Part shown: positions 24,397-32,948 of the stretch, in pieces
Position numbering within the stretch: position 1 is the stretch's first letter
Layout of the letters: every line of letters begins with the position of its first letter
Assembly (NCBI GenBank): GCA_930980855.1
Contig: CAKNIZ010000018.1
Span: forward strand, 1 to 39,814
Reading direction: 5' to 3'
Origin: an uncultured Clostridium sp.
GTDB lineage: Bacteria > Bacillota > Clostridia > TANB77 > CAG-508
DNA length: 39,814 nucleotides
Notes under the pieces: generated by a model
Database searches by the model: none
Told to the model about the DNA's origin: nothing
Seen by the model: the letters and a program-made list of their open reading frames with translations, nothing else
Translations under genes and position numbers: made by a program

Positions 24397-25860
24397 TTAT
24401 ATATTTTTTATATTTCTCTTTTTAAAGATTATAAAAGTTGGTATTAACATTACTAATAAGTATACAAGGCAAATTACTATTGATAAAATTAGGCTCATTC
24501 CTTGCATGTATGGTAAATTTCCAAAGAGGAACTGGCTTAAATCCCAATTCATTGTTACAAAATATTTCATAAAAGATAAATTATAAGCCATTGCTAATTG
24601 ATTGATAATAGCCGTTGACATGTAGCCAAGCAGAGATATTGTAATTGCAAGTGCACTATTTGAAAATAATGTACTTATAGCAAATGCTAGTGCAGCAAGC
24701 AATATAATCATTGGTAATTGTGCTAGTGTTTGTATACCTAAATAAGCAAATACATTGATTTTTTCAAGCATATTAGTATTGAAATTGTATTCTATTACTG
24801 GAACGCTCAAACTATCAAATCCAAATAACACTCCTCCTACTAACATTTCCATGATTACTGTAGATAAAATTACGAAAAATATAATTATTACAGTTGCTAT
24901 AAACTTAGATAGTAATATTTTGTTTCTTGTGTATGGTTTAACTAACAATAATTTTATCGTTCCTTTATTAAATTCATCACTTACTATTGTTCCTGCTATC
25001 ATTACAATAACAACTATTAAAAATATTCCAAATTCAGAATAGAAGTTTTGTAATATTCCCTTTAAGCTATCATTCTTATTAACATCTATTCCTGTATCTA
25101 AAATATATCTACATTCTGCCTCAGTTTTTAAAGAATCATTATAATCTTTTTGTTCTTCATATGATAATTCAGTTTCTTGGCTATCATATTGAATAAGATT
25201 TGTAGATGCTGATTGTAATCTGGAAAGAGCAATGTTTTTATAATCTGTTCCATAAGGAATATCTTTATTTAATCTATATTCTGCTATTTCTTTTTCTATT
25301 TCTGCATTTTTTATTTCATTTTCTAAATTTTTCAATATTTCCTTATCTTGTGTTTGTTGTTTTTGACAATTTAACTCTTCTATTTTTTTATTAGCTGTTT
25401 CTAAGTCTTGACTCGCAAAATATTTCCAATTGTTTTCATCTAGTTTTGCAGTAATGTCTTCTATCTTTTTTGTTATCTCATTTGCTTGTTCTTCACTTTT
25501 CTCTGCTCCATATAGATAAGTATTTCTTTCAGTTAAATAAGATGAGATTCTTGAGTTTATTATTGATAATTTCCATTCATCGTCTTTATATTTATTCATT
25601 AACTCACATAATTCAACCTCTGACTTTAAGTTTATGTATAATGTCACATCAGTTGGATTTTCTGGGTCTAAATTTTCTAATTCTGCTTTTATTGAATTTA
25701 AATAATTTTCACTATATAGATAAGCGGAATTGCTTGAACTATTTGCATATTTAAACATACAGTTCATAAAAATCAAAAGCAAAAATATTGCTATCATAGC
25801 TATATATATTGTTTTTTTCCTAAAAATCTTTGTTAACTCATTTTTTATCAAACTACTCAA
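24397..25860 (-). CDS. ABC-2 type transporter permease
   Basis: A permease of 487 residues. One helix at the N-terminus (TIYIAMIAIFLLLIFMNCMF) is followed by an unusually long coiled-coil extracytoplasmic region of about 200 residues rich in Glu, Lys and Asn, then five or so helices (IFLIVVIVMIAGTIVSDEF; FIATVIIIFFVILSTVIMEM; LAQLPMIILLAALAFAIS and a last one near the end). The motif GTIVSDEFNKGTIKLLLVKP is typical of bacitracin/lantibiotic-immunity exporters. It overlaps the ATPase gene by 8 nt, so the two form one exporter. The substrate is unknown. Confidence 0.88.
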   Translation of the reverse strand: MSSLIKNELTKIFRKKTIYIAMIAIFLLLIFMNCMFKYANSSSNSAYLYSENYLNSIKAELENLDPENPTDVTLYINLKSEVELCELMNKYKDDEWKLSIINSRISSYLTERNTYLYGAEKSEEQANEITKKIEDITAKLDENNWKYFASQDLETANKKIEELNCQKQQTQDKEILKNLENEIKNAEIEKEIAEYRLNKDIPYGTDYKNIALSRLQSASTNLIQYDSQETELSYEEQKDYNDSLKTEAECRYILDTGIDVNKNDSLKGILQNFYSEFGIFLIVVIVMIAGTIVSDEFNKGTIKLLLVKPYTRNKILLSKFIATVIIIFFVILSTVIMEMLVGGVLFGFDSLSVPVIEYNFNTNMLEKINVFAYLGIQTLAQLPMIILLAALAFAISTLFSNSALAITISLLGYMSTAIINQLAMAYNLSFMKYFVTMNWDLSQFLFGNLPYMQGMSLILSIVICLVYLLVMLIPTFIIFKKRNIKNI

Positions 25861-26758
25861 TTATATTCCCCCCTGTCTTTTCGAAAAATGCATCTTCCAA
25901 TGTTTTTTCTTCTTGTTTTACCTCGTATATTTTTATATTATTTTTTACTAATTTTTCTACTATTTCTGGCACTTCTTGTTTAGGTACCTTAATTTTAAAT
26001 TTATTTGTATCAATTTTTTCTATTTTGCCAATTATTTCTTCTGCAAGATTTACATTATTTACTTCAAATATTTTTACTTCTTTGCTTGCTTCTTGTTTTA
26101 TTTTTGATATCTCACTTGTTTCTATAATTTTTCCATTTTTTATTATACAAACTTTATTACAAAAATTATCTAGTTCTGCTAGATTATGGCTTGAAATTAA
26201 AATTCCCATTTTTTCTTTACTTGCCAAATCCACTAGCAGTTCTCTCATTTCTTTTATTCCTTCAGGGTCTAATCCATTTGTTGGCTCATCCAGAATTAAA
26301 AGATTTGGTTTATGAAGTATTGCTTGAGCAATTCCTAATCTCTGCCTCATTCCTAATGAATATTTAGATACTTTATCCTTAATTCTATTTTCTAGTTTTA
26401 CTAATTTTACTACTTCATTTATTCTATCTTCTGATATATCTTTATATAAATTTGCTACTAGTTTTAAGTTTTGGTATCCAGTCAAATACATATACATATC
26501 TGGATTTTCTACAATTGCGCCTACTCTTTTTATTGCATTTGTAAAGTCTTTTTCTATGTCATATCCATTTATGCTAACCTTTCCTTTTGTTATACTTTGT
26601 AATCCTAATATTAACTTTATAGTTGTAGTCTTTCCAGCTCCATTTGGCCCTATAAAACCTAAAATATCACCTTCATTTACTTCTAAAGAAACATCTTTTA
26701 AAATTGTCTTTTTCCCAAATGTTTTATATAAGTTTTCACATTTTAATATTGTTTCCAT
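25853..26758 (-). CDS. ABC transporter ATP-binding protein (BcrA-like)
   Basis: An ATPase of 301 residues for the permease that follows. It has Walker A GPNGAGKTTTIKLI, the Q-loop region, signature YSLGMRQRLGIAQA, Walker B NLLILDEPTNGLDP and the H-loop LISSHNLAEL. After residue 215 it has a regulatory-like tail (VKIFEVNNVNLAEEIIGKIE) of a type common in bacitracin-resistance exporters. The start has GGAGGAG upstream. Drug or peptide export, or envelope-stress response, is possible from the family, but no two-component system lies next to it. Confidence 0.9.
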   Translation of the reverse strand: METILKCENLYKTFGKKTILKDVSLEVNEGDILGFIGPNGAGKTTTIKLILGLQSITKGKVSINGYDIEKDFTNAIKRVGAIVENPDMYMYLTGYQNLKLVANLYKDISEDRINEVVKLVKLENRIKDKVSKYSLGMRQRLGIAQAILHKPNLLILDEPTNGLDPEGIKEMRELLVDLASKEKMGILISSHNLAELDNFCNKVCIIKNGKIIETSEISKIKQEASKEVKIFEVNNVNLAEEIIGKIEKIDTNKFKIKVPKQEVPEIVEKLVKNNIKIYEVKQEEKTLEDAFFEKTGGNIIE

Positions 26759-26836
26759 TCTTCTCCTCCTTCGTAGTTAATTTTACCACCACTTTATTTA
26801 TTTTCTATTTATAATTTCTTAATATTTTCTTATTAT

Positions 26837-27500
26837 TTATACAATAATTTTATCTTTTAAACTATTAAACTTCGTATCCCCTATTCCGCTTACATTTTTT
26901 AAATCTTCTATTGTTTTAAATTTTCCATTTTGTTCCCTATACTCTATTATTTTTTGAGCTGTTGTTTCTCCTATTCCTGGCAATGTTTCTAATTTTTCTT
27001 TATTTGCAGTATTTATATTTACTTTTGTATTTTGATTATTATTTTCATCCATTCCAGATTCTATTACTATGCTTTTTCCCGCTTCTCCTGATATTAGCTC
27101 TACTTCATTTAAGTTTTCGTTTATTCTTGGTATATATATCTGTGTACCGTCTTCTACAACATATGCTAAATTAACTTTTGAAAGGTCTGCTTCTTCTGTT
27201 TTTCCACCAGCTGCATTTATAGCATCTATTATTCTAGCTCCTTCTTCTAATTCAACTACTCCGTGGAGAATTTACTTCTCCTATAACATGTACTATTACT
27301 TTTTCTTTATTATTTGCAATGCCTATTTTTTCTTCTACTTGAGCATTTGTAATTTTACCTATATCATTACTAATAATAAGCTCATTAGTATTTTCATTTT
27401 TGTTATAAAAATATATAATAATTATTGCTAAAATTATTATAATAGATATTAAAACAACTATTTTTTGTTTGTTATTTAAGTTTGAAAAAATTTCTTGCAT
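26837..27500 (-). pseudogene. comEA: ComEA competence protein, frameshifted
   Basis: A DNA-uptake receptor of about 221 residues if continuous. The first part has a membrane anchor (KIVVLISIIIILAIIIIYFY) and the start of the SLBB domain (VIVHVIGEVNSP), then reads R-S-S-stop at 27252. In the next frame the domain continues GVVELEEGARIIDAINAAGG, then VEDGTQIYIPRIN, and leads into helix-hairpin-helix repeats (VNINTANKEKLETLPGIGE; LKNVSGIGDTKFNSL), which bind DNA. One extra base in the plus-strand CCGTGGAG (about 27261-27268) accounts for the break; without it S-P-G-V-V reads through. The 26759-26836 gap holds no further gene. Natural transformation would be impaired if the change is real. Confidence 0.82.
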
Positions 27501-27571
27501 TTCCTATCACCTCTTGATTTATTTTGAATTTACTGGTATTATATTTTTGTTATAATTTTAAAGGAGAAAAT

Positions 27572-28870
27572 ATGAAGTTAATATATAAATTTTTAACAAT
27601 ATGGATCTTATTAACGTCTATTTTTTTATTGTCTTTTTCATCAGAAACCTTTGCTAGTTCTGATATTAGCATAGATTCTGAGGCAGCTATTTTGATTGAT
27701 GCTGATTTTGGTAAAATTTTATATGAGAAGGATGCTAAAAAAAGGATGTATCCTGCTAGTACAACAAAAGTCATGACTGCAATTCTTACAGTTGAAAACT
27801 GTAATTTGCAGGACAATGTAACAGTTAGTTACTGGTCAATTCATTCTGTTCCACCGACTTATACAATGGGTTACATTACAGAAGGTCAAATACTTACTGT
27901 TGAAGAACTTTTAAATATTACTATGATTTCTTCTGCAAATGATGCTGCTTACGTTTTAGCAGAATATATTTCTAATTTAGATAATCCTGATTATTTGAAA
28001 GATTCTTCTGAAGAAACAAAACAATCTTTTGATAATAGCATTGCTGAATTTTCTGAAATGATGAATAAAAAAGCAAAAGAAATAGGCTGTTTGGATACAA
28101 ATTTTGTTAATCCTAATGGTATTCACAATGAGAATCATTATTCTACTGCTTATGACCTAGCGCTAATTGGAAAATATGCTTATTCTAATTCTATTATAAA
28201 AAATATTTCTTCTAAGGCTACATATGATTTACCTAAAAATGTTGTAAACGATCATACTAATTATAGGTCTACAGTAGCTTTATTACGAGCTGATTCTAAT
28301 TATTATTATGAATATGCTAATGGTATGAAAACTGGATATACTGACCCAGCTGGATATTGTATGATAACTACTGCTAAGAAAGATGATATGAATTTACTTG
28401 CTGTCGTTTTAAAAGGTAGAATTTTAGAAGATGGAACTAGAACACGAGAAAATGACTGTATAAAACTATTTAATTATGGATTTGAAAATTATACTTCTAC
28501 ATCTTTAATTCAAGAAGGTGACATTGCAAAAACTATTAATGTTATTAATGGAACTGATGAAAGCGATTCTTTAGACTTATTATGTACGAATACTTTAGAT
28601 TGTATTGTAGATACTGGAGAAGTTATTGATATAACTCCCGTTATTAATTTAACGAATGTGATTGCTCCAATTGCCAAAGGAGAAGTAGTTGGTACAATTA
28701 CTTATACAATTGATGAGATTGAATATTCTAGTGACTTGATTGCTTCTCATGATGTTTATAGCTCTGATGCAAAAAGTTTAATAATTTTACTTTCAATAAT
28801 TTTTATTATTTTACTTGTTGTTGTATTATTTTTATCAATACCTAAAAAACATAAAAATAGTGGTAGCTAA
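27572..28870 (+). CDS. serine-type D-Ala-D-Ala carboxypeptidase (DacF-like)
   Basis: A penicillin-binding carboxypeptidase of 432 residues that trims the last D-Ala of cell-wall stem peptides. It has a signal peptide (LTSIFLLSFSSETFA), the SxxK motif in YPASTTKVMTA, SxN in SSANDAA, and KTG in NGMKTGYTDPAGYC. A C-terminal beta domain and one membrane helix (SLIILLSIIFIILLVVVLFL) anchor it. S11-family proteins of this type are used in vegetative wall or spore cortex maturation. The start is the ATG at 27572 with AAAGGAG upstream; the frame is open from 27524. A terminator follows directly. Confidence 0.9.
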   Translation: MKLIYKFLTIWILLTSIFLLSFSSETFASSDISIDSEAAILIDADFGKILYEKDAKKRMYPASTTKVMTAILTVENCNLQDNVTVSYWSIHSVPPTYTMGYITEGQILTVEELLNITMISSANDAAYVLAEYISNLDNPDYLKDSSEETKQSFDNSIAEFSEMMNKKAKEIGCLDTNFVNPNGIHNENHYSTAYDLALIGKYAYSNSIIKNISSKATYDLPKNVVNDHTNYRSTVALLRADSNYYYEYANGMKTGYTDPAGYCMITTAKKDDMNLLAVVLKGRILEDGTRTRENDCIKLFNYGFENYTSTSLIQEGDIAKTINVINGTDESDSLDLLCTNTLDCIVDTGEVIDITPVINLTNVIAPIAKGEVVGTITYTIDEIEYSSDLIASHDVYSSDAKSLIILLSIIFIILLVVVLFLSIPKKHKNSGS

Positions 28871-28895
28871 TTAGAAATAGCCCCCACTATTTTTT
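28853..28895. terminator. bidirectional terminator
   Basis: AAAAATAGTGG pairs with CCACTATTTTT across a 20-base loop between the convergent carboxypeptidase and LCP genes. The right arm overlaps the LCP stop codon. Confidence 0.75.
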
Positions 28896-30186
28896 AATAA
28901 TTTTTTCCTAATATTATTGTAAAATCTACGTCTTTGTTATCTTCACCCGTAATAACTGTTCCGGTTCCTAATAATGCAAGTAATGAATTTTCTTCTGCTT
29001 CCGAATTATTTGTTCTATTAATTATTGTTGTTTCATTTGTTATGTTTGTATTTCCTTCTTTTATTACATCATACCCTTGTGCTTCTAATTGTTCTATTGC
29101 ATTTTCCAATCTTGCGCTACTTCCTGTACCATTTAATACTTCAACCTTCAATTCTTTATTTACTATTTCATTTCCAGTTGTCTCGTTTGTGGTTGTATTG
29201 CTATTTCCTTCTGCTGATGTTCCAGATGTTAAAAATAGTTCATTCACTACTTGTTTAGACTCATCTTCATCTACTAAATATACAGCAACTCCATTGCAGT
29301 ATTCTGGAATTCCTGGTAAAGTATCAGTTTTCATTTGCTCTGCATTAAAACTAACTAATGCTGGTACATATTCCATCATTGTATCCCAGTCTATATTTGT
29401 TTCTACTTTTTCTTCTGCAATTTTAAGTATTTCATCTATTTTTGTTATATTTTCTATTTTTAATGTTTGTTTTGCAACTTCCATTATGAATTCTCTTTGA
29501 GTTTTCATTCTTCCAAGGTCATTATCTCCATAGCTTGCTGGGTATGATGTACCATTATTATTATGTCTAAATCTTACTACCCATTCTGCTTGCTGCCCAT
29601 TTAATAGTTGAGGCCCTGCATCTAAATGAATATATAAATCTTGTGAACTATCATCATAATCCATATCTATTGGTACATCAAAGTATACTCCTCCAATTGC
29701 ATCTACTAAATCTCTTAATGCTGCTGTATCAACTGTCAAATAATATTTTATATTTAATCCTGTTAATCTATTTACTGCATCTATTGTACTTTGTGGGCTT
29801 ATTTGATATTTTGAGTTAATTTTATCTGATGCTGTAGCTGTATTCTTGTTTTTTCCTACGAAACTATCTCTCGGTATAGATAATAAGGCAGAATCACCAG
29901 TACTTGGACTATATTTTGCAACAATTATAGTGTCTGTCATGTTTTCACTTTTTCCTAAAAGTAAGCAATAAAAGTCTGGTAAACTTTTAACTGTTTCTGG
30001 ATCTGTTCCTATTAATGTTGTAACAAGACCAGCTAATCCTCCTCCGTTTTTATAAACTTTATATGTAAATAAGCCTGCACAAATCAATATTATAAGTAAA
30101 ATTATTAATAGAACTCTTTTTAATATTTTATGTGATTTCTTCTTTTTCTTTACTTCCTTTTCTTTTGATTTATTATTTTTTTTCAT
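28894..30186 (-). CDS. LytR-CpsA-Psr (LCP) family protein
   Basis: A protein of 430 residues that attaches teichoic acid or other glycopolymers to peptidoglycan. A Lys-rich cytoplasmic start (KEKEVKKKKKSHKILKR) precedes one membrane helix (VLLIILLIILICAGLF). The LCP domain has MTDTIIVAKYSP, ALLSIPRDSFV, INSKYQISPQSTIDAVNRL, IGGVYFDVPIDMDY and LGRMKTQREFIMEVAKQT. A LytR_C domain ends the protein (KVEVLNGTGSSARLENAIEQ). An Asn/Thr-rich linker separates the two. It is a single-gene unit, and the bidirectional terminator follows. Confidence 0.9.
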   Translation of the reverse strand: MKKNNKSKEKEVKKKKKSHKILKRVLLIILLIILICAGLFTYKVYKNGGGLAGLVTTLIGTDPETVKSLPDFYCLLLGKSENMTDTIIVAKYSPSTGDSALLSIPRDSFVGKNKNTATASDKINSKYQISPQSTIDAVNRLTGLNIKYYLTVDTAALRDLVDAIGGVYFDVPIDMDYDDSSQDLYIHLDAGPQLLNGQQAEWVVRFRHNNNGTSYPASYGDNDLGRMKTQREFIMEVAKQTLKIENITKIDEILKIAEEKVETNIDWDTMMEYVPALVSFNAEQMKTDTLPGIPEYCNGVAVYLVDEDESKQVVNELFLTSGTSAEGNSNTTTNETTGNEIVNKELKVEVLNGTGSSARLENAIEQLEAQGYDVIKEGNTNITNETTIINRTNNSEAEENSLLALLGTGTVITGEDNKDVDFTIILGKNY

Positions 30187-30276
30187 TTATCTAATCACTC
30201 CCATTGTATTTTACACATACAGTATAGCAAATATGCGGTCAAATATCAAGAGAAAGCATTATGTTTCTTCTTTTTA

Positions 30277-30942
30277 TTATTCTGCAATTCTAAATTCTGC
30301 ATAATTTTTTTCATCAAAATCTTTGTCATATTCTACATTTTCAAATATTTCTGGCATTTCTTTTTGGAAATATTTTAATAGTGGTATTAGTAATTGTCTT
30401 ATTGCTGGATGTGCTTTATTTGATGTTCTTAATTCTAATATATGTTTCCATTCTCTTATATCTGCTGTCATTGTTACTTCTGCTGCAGTTGAATGTGGAA
30501 GAATTAATCTACACATATCAGTTGTTGCTCCTAATTCTTTCATTTTCATATATCTTTTTTCTATTTCTTCCATGCTTTTTTTCCATTCTTCATATACTGC
30601 TTTATCTTCTATATAAGATGGATTTATGCACTTTATTTCATTTCCATATTTATCTTTGTCGTAACTACAATATCTTGTAGATTCTATTGAAAAACTTGCA
30701 AATCTATGTCTAGTTAAATCTTTATAAACACCTATATCACAATACATTCTAATAGTTACTTTTTCATGTTCTAATACTGATTCATGACCTCTATTGATAC
30801 AATTCTTTAACAAATTTTTATAACTATCTTCTGTAATATTTCCTTCTGATCTATAGCATGTTCTACAAGCTCTTTCTATTTTTTTCATAATTTGTATTCC
30901 ATCAATTTTTTCGACTTCTATCCATGGATTTACTATTTTCAT
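30277..30942 (-). CDS. thyX: flavin-dependent thymidylate synthase
   Basis: A protein of 221 residues that makes dTMP from dUMP with FAD, NADPH and methylene-tetrahydrofolate. It has the ThyX motif RHRFASFSIESTRYCSY, the His-rich lead-in (NRGHESVLEHEKVTIRM) and the C-terminal part REWKHILELRTSNKAHPAIR. It is the last gene of an operon with DUF5711 and cvpA, with 10 nt separating it from cvpA and AGGAGG upstream of the ATG. The host may lack a ThyA-type enzyme, but that cannot be seen here. Confidence 0.93.
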   Translation of the reverse strand: MKIVNPWIEVEKIDGIQIMKKIERACRTCYRSEGNITEDSYKNLLKNCINRGHESVLEHEKVTIRMYCDIGVYKDLTRHRFASFSIESTRYCSYDKDKYGNEIKCINPSYIEDKAVYEEWKKSMEEIEKRYMKMKELGATTDMCRLILPHSTAAEVTMTADIREWKHILELRTSNKAHPAIRQLLIPLLKYFQKEMPEIFENVEYDKDFDEKNYAEFRIAE

Positions 30943-30952
30943 AATTTACCTC

Positions 30953-31600
30953 CTATTTGTATATTGATTTTAATATTAAATTATTATTATACATCAATGC
31001 TCCAATATTTGAATTGTATATTTGTTCTAGTATTGGTGTATTAGCAATTAATGGTGATATCATAGAAAGTACTGCAAGTATTGCATATATTATTATTAGA
31101 CCTTCTATTAAACCACATATTGCTCCACCTAGTTTGTTTATTTGACCTATTAATGGTATTTTATCTATTATTTTTGCTACTATTTTTACAAGTGCTAATA
31201 CTAATCTTACAATAAAGAATATTGCTATAAATGCTATTACACTTAATATTCCTGATGCTAATTCTTTTGCAATAGTATCTATTGCTTCATCTTTAGACGT
31301 ATTTACATTACTTGTTATTTCATTTATGTATTTTACTACTGGCTCTGGTAAATTGCTTCCTTCTTCTACTTTGAAATCTACATCATTTAACGGAATATTT
31401 TCAACTATTGTTTCTCTTAAATTTTCATCAAATTCTGTATTGTCTATTATTGCATTTGTTACAGGTCTGCAAAGTGTAATAGCTAATATTAAGGCAACAA
31501 TTACTGCTAATATATCTATTACGCATGAAATCAGTCCTTTTTTTATTCCTAAAAATACGGCTAAAATAATAATTAATATAATTATAATATCTACAATCAT
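30953..31600 (-). CDS. CvpA family membrane protein
   Basis: A membrane protein of 215 residues with four hydrophobic helices: residues 1-22 (VDIIIILIIILAVFLGI), 25-48 (VIDILAVIVALILAITL), 115-140 (ILSVIAFIAIFFIVRLVLAL) and 160-190 (GAICGLIEGLIIIYAILAVL). The KKGLISCVIDILAV and IDKIPLIGQINKLGGAICG segments are characteristic of CvpA. The family takes part in colicin V production in E. coli and in envelope maintenance elsewhere. The start has AAGGAGG. It follows the DUF5711 gene by 10 nt. Confidence 0.85.
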   Translation of the reverse strand: MIVDIIIILIIILAVFLGIKKGLISCVIDILAVIVALILAITLCRPVTNAIIDNTEFDENLRETIVENIPLNDVDFKVEEGSNLPEPVVKYINEITSNVNTSKDEAIDTIAKELASGILSVIAFIAIFFIVRLVLALVKIVAKIIDKIPLIGQINKLGGAICGLIEGLIIIYAILAVLSMISPLIANTPILEQIYNSNIGALMYNNNLILKSIYK

Positions 31601-31610
31601 TTTGTCCTCC

Positions 31611-32738
31611 TTACAAACTTATAATTTCTATTCTGTCTCTATAAATAATGCCTGCTACACTCTTTCCTAAAACTACATCCCTAAAGCTTTGAGCTGATAC
31701 AAAAGATTTCATAAGCCAGCCACTATGATTTATAAATTCGATTTCATTTCCCATGTTTATAGCAATTATATCATTATTACAATATAAACTTTTTGGAACT
31801 GAATCCAAAAGATGACTACTTTCTTTTTGATTATTTGGATTCATTATTTTTACTTCATATTCACTATTTAGAATTCCTGCTGATGTCTCTACTATTCTAC
31901 ATACATGCTCTTCTAAACCGATGTCCATAAATAGTGTTTTATTATCTATATCTAATAATTTTTGTGCATTTCCTTCTTGCATTTTATATACAGTATTATC
32001 ATATTGGCATATAAGCTCTTGGTTGTAATATTCTATATTGACTATTAAACTATTCTCTTCTGGTTTATATGTATAAATAATGGCTTCTGATGGAGAATTC
32101 TTAGCTTTATCTACTGAAATTGTTTTTACTACTGATGAAATAATAGTTCCCGATGTGTCTATTTCTGCAAAACTTAAGTAATCGTTATTTCCTGATATCG
32201 TTGCATCTGCTGCAATTGTTGAAGAAAGATAAGTCCTAAACTCTTCATTTCCTGTTATTCCGTACATTACTATAACTGATTTATATGTTGTTCCTGTTAT
32301 AACTATTCCAACAGCTCCATTTCTATTTACTGTAATTGATGAAATATTTCCTTCCATTGTTTTTTGCCATTGAAGGCTTGTATTATATATTAAATATGCA
32401 TTTTGTCCATTTTTATCTGCTACTAGTAAATAATTTCCTGAATCTGCAAATATTGGTGTTGTTATTGATACATTAATTGTTGTTTCTTCTCTTCCTGATG
32501 AATTATATATTACCAATTGATTATCTTGTAATACTACAATATGATTATCATATGCATATATATTAGTATTTTCATTTTCAAGTGGAATAACAGGTAAGTC
32601 TTCTTCAATTATGTTTTTTCTGAATATGTATCTATCTATCCAATCTCTTGTAGGTTCATTTGCGATATATAATGATACTACAACTACTAGAGCGATTATT
32701 AATACTATTCCTAATATTATAATTACTTTTTTCTTCAT
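31611..32738 (-). CDS. DUF5711 family membrane-anchored protein
   Basis: A protein of 375 residues with an N-terminal anchor (KKKVIIILGIVLIIALVVVV) and an external part of repeated beta segments (NIYAYDNHIVVLQDNQLVIY; PIFADSGNYLLVADKNGQNA; DVVLGKSVAGIIYRDRIEII), suggesting a propeller-like fold. It resembles DUF5711, common in clostridia and of unknown function. It is the first gene of the DUF5711-cvpA-thyX operon; the start has AAAGGAAAT upstream. The link with cvpA hints at an envelope role. Confidence 0.75.
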   Translation of the reverse strand: MKKKVIIILGIVLIIALVVVVSLYIANEPTRDWIDRYIFRKNIIEEDLPVIPLENENTNIYAYDNHIVVLQDNQLVIYNSSGREETTINVSITTPIFADSGNYLLVADKNGQNAYLIYNTSLQWQKTMEGNISSITVNRNGAVGIVITGTTYKSVIVMYGITGNEEFRTYLSSTIAADATISGNNDYLSFAEIDTSGTIISSVVKTISVDKAKNSPSEAIIYTYKPEENSLIVNIEYYNQELICQYDNTVYKMQEGNAQKLLDIDNKTLFMDIGLEEHVCRIVETSAGILNSEYEVKIMNPNNQKESSHLLDSVPKSLYCNNDIIAINMGNEIEFINHSGWLMKSFVSAQSFRDVVLGKSVAGIIYRDRIEIISL

Positions 32739-32799
32739 ACGATTTCCTTTATACTAATTTCTATTATTTTATAATAGTTTAGTATATATTTCAAGGCTT

Positions 32800-32913
32800 A
32801 AATTATAATAAAATAAATATATGATTCAAATTCAAGGGGAGCGACCAGCGAGCTGACCGGAATGTCCCCGTTTTAGGAATTTTAATCATATATTTATTTT
32901 TATTTTATAATTT
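32800..32913. repeat. repeat family 2, copy A (palindrome)
   Basis: The arms AAATAAATATATGATT (32811-32826) and its complement (32884-32899) extend outward with few gaps to 32800 and 32913. The core holds TTCAAGGGGAGCGA and AGCGAGC, also present in copy B at 36357, and a GGGGA/TCCCC pair. It fills most of the gap between the Gld-like cassette and DUF5711. Confidence 0.8.
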
Positions 32914-32948
32914 ATATTGTTTTAGTTTATATGAGTAATTTTGCCTTT

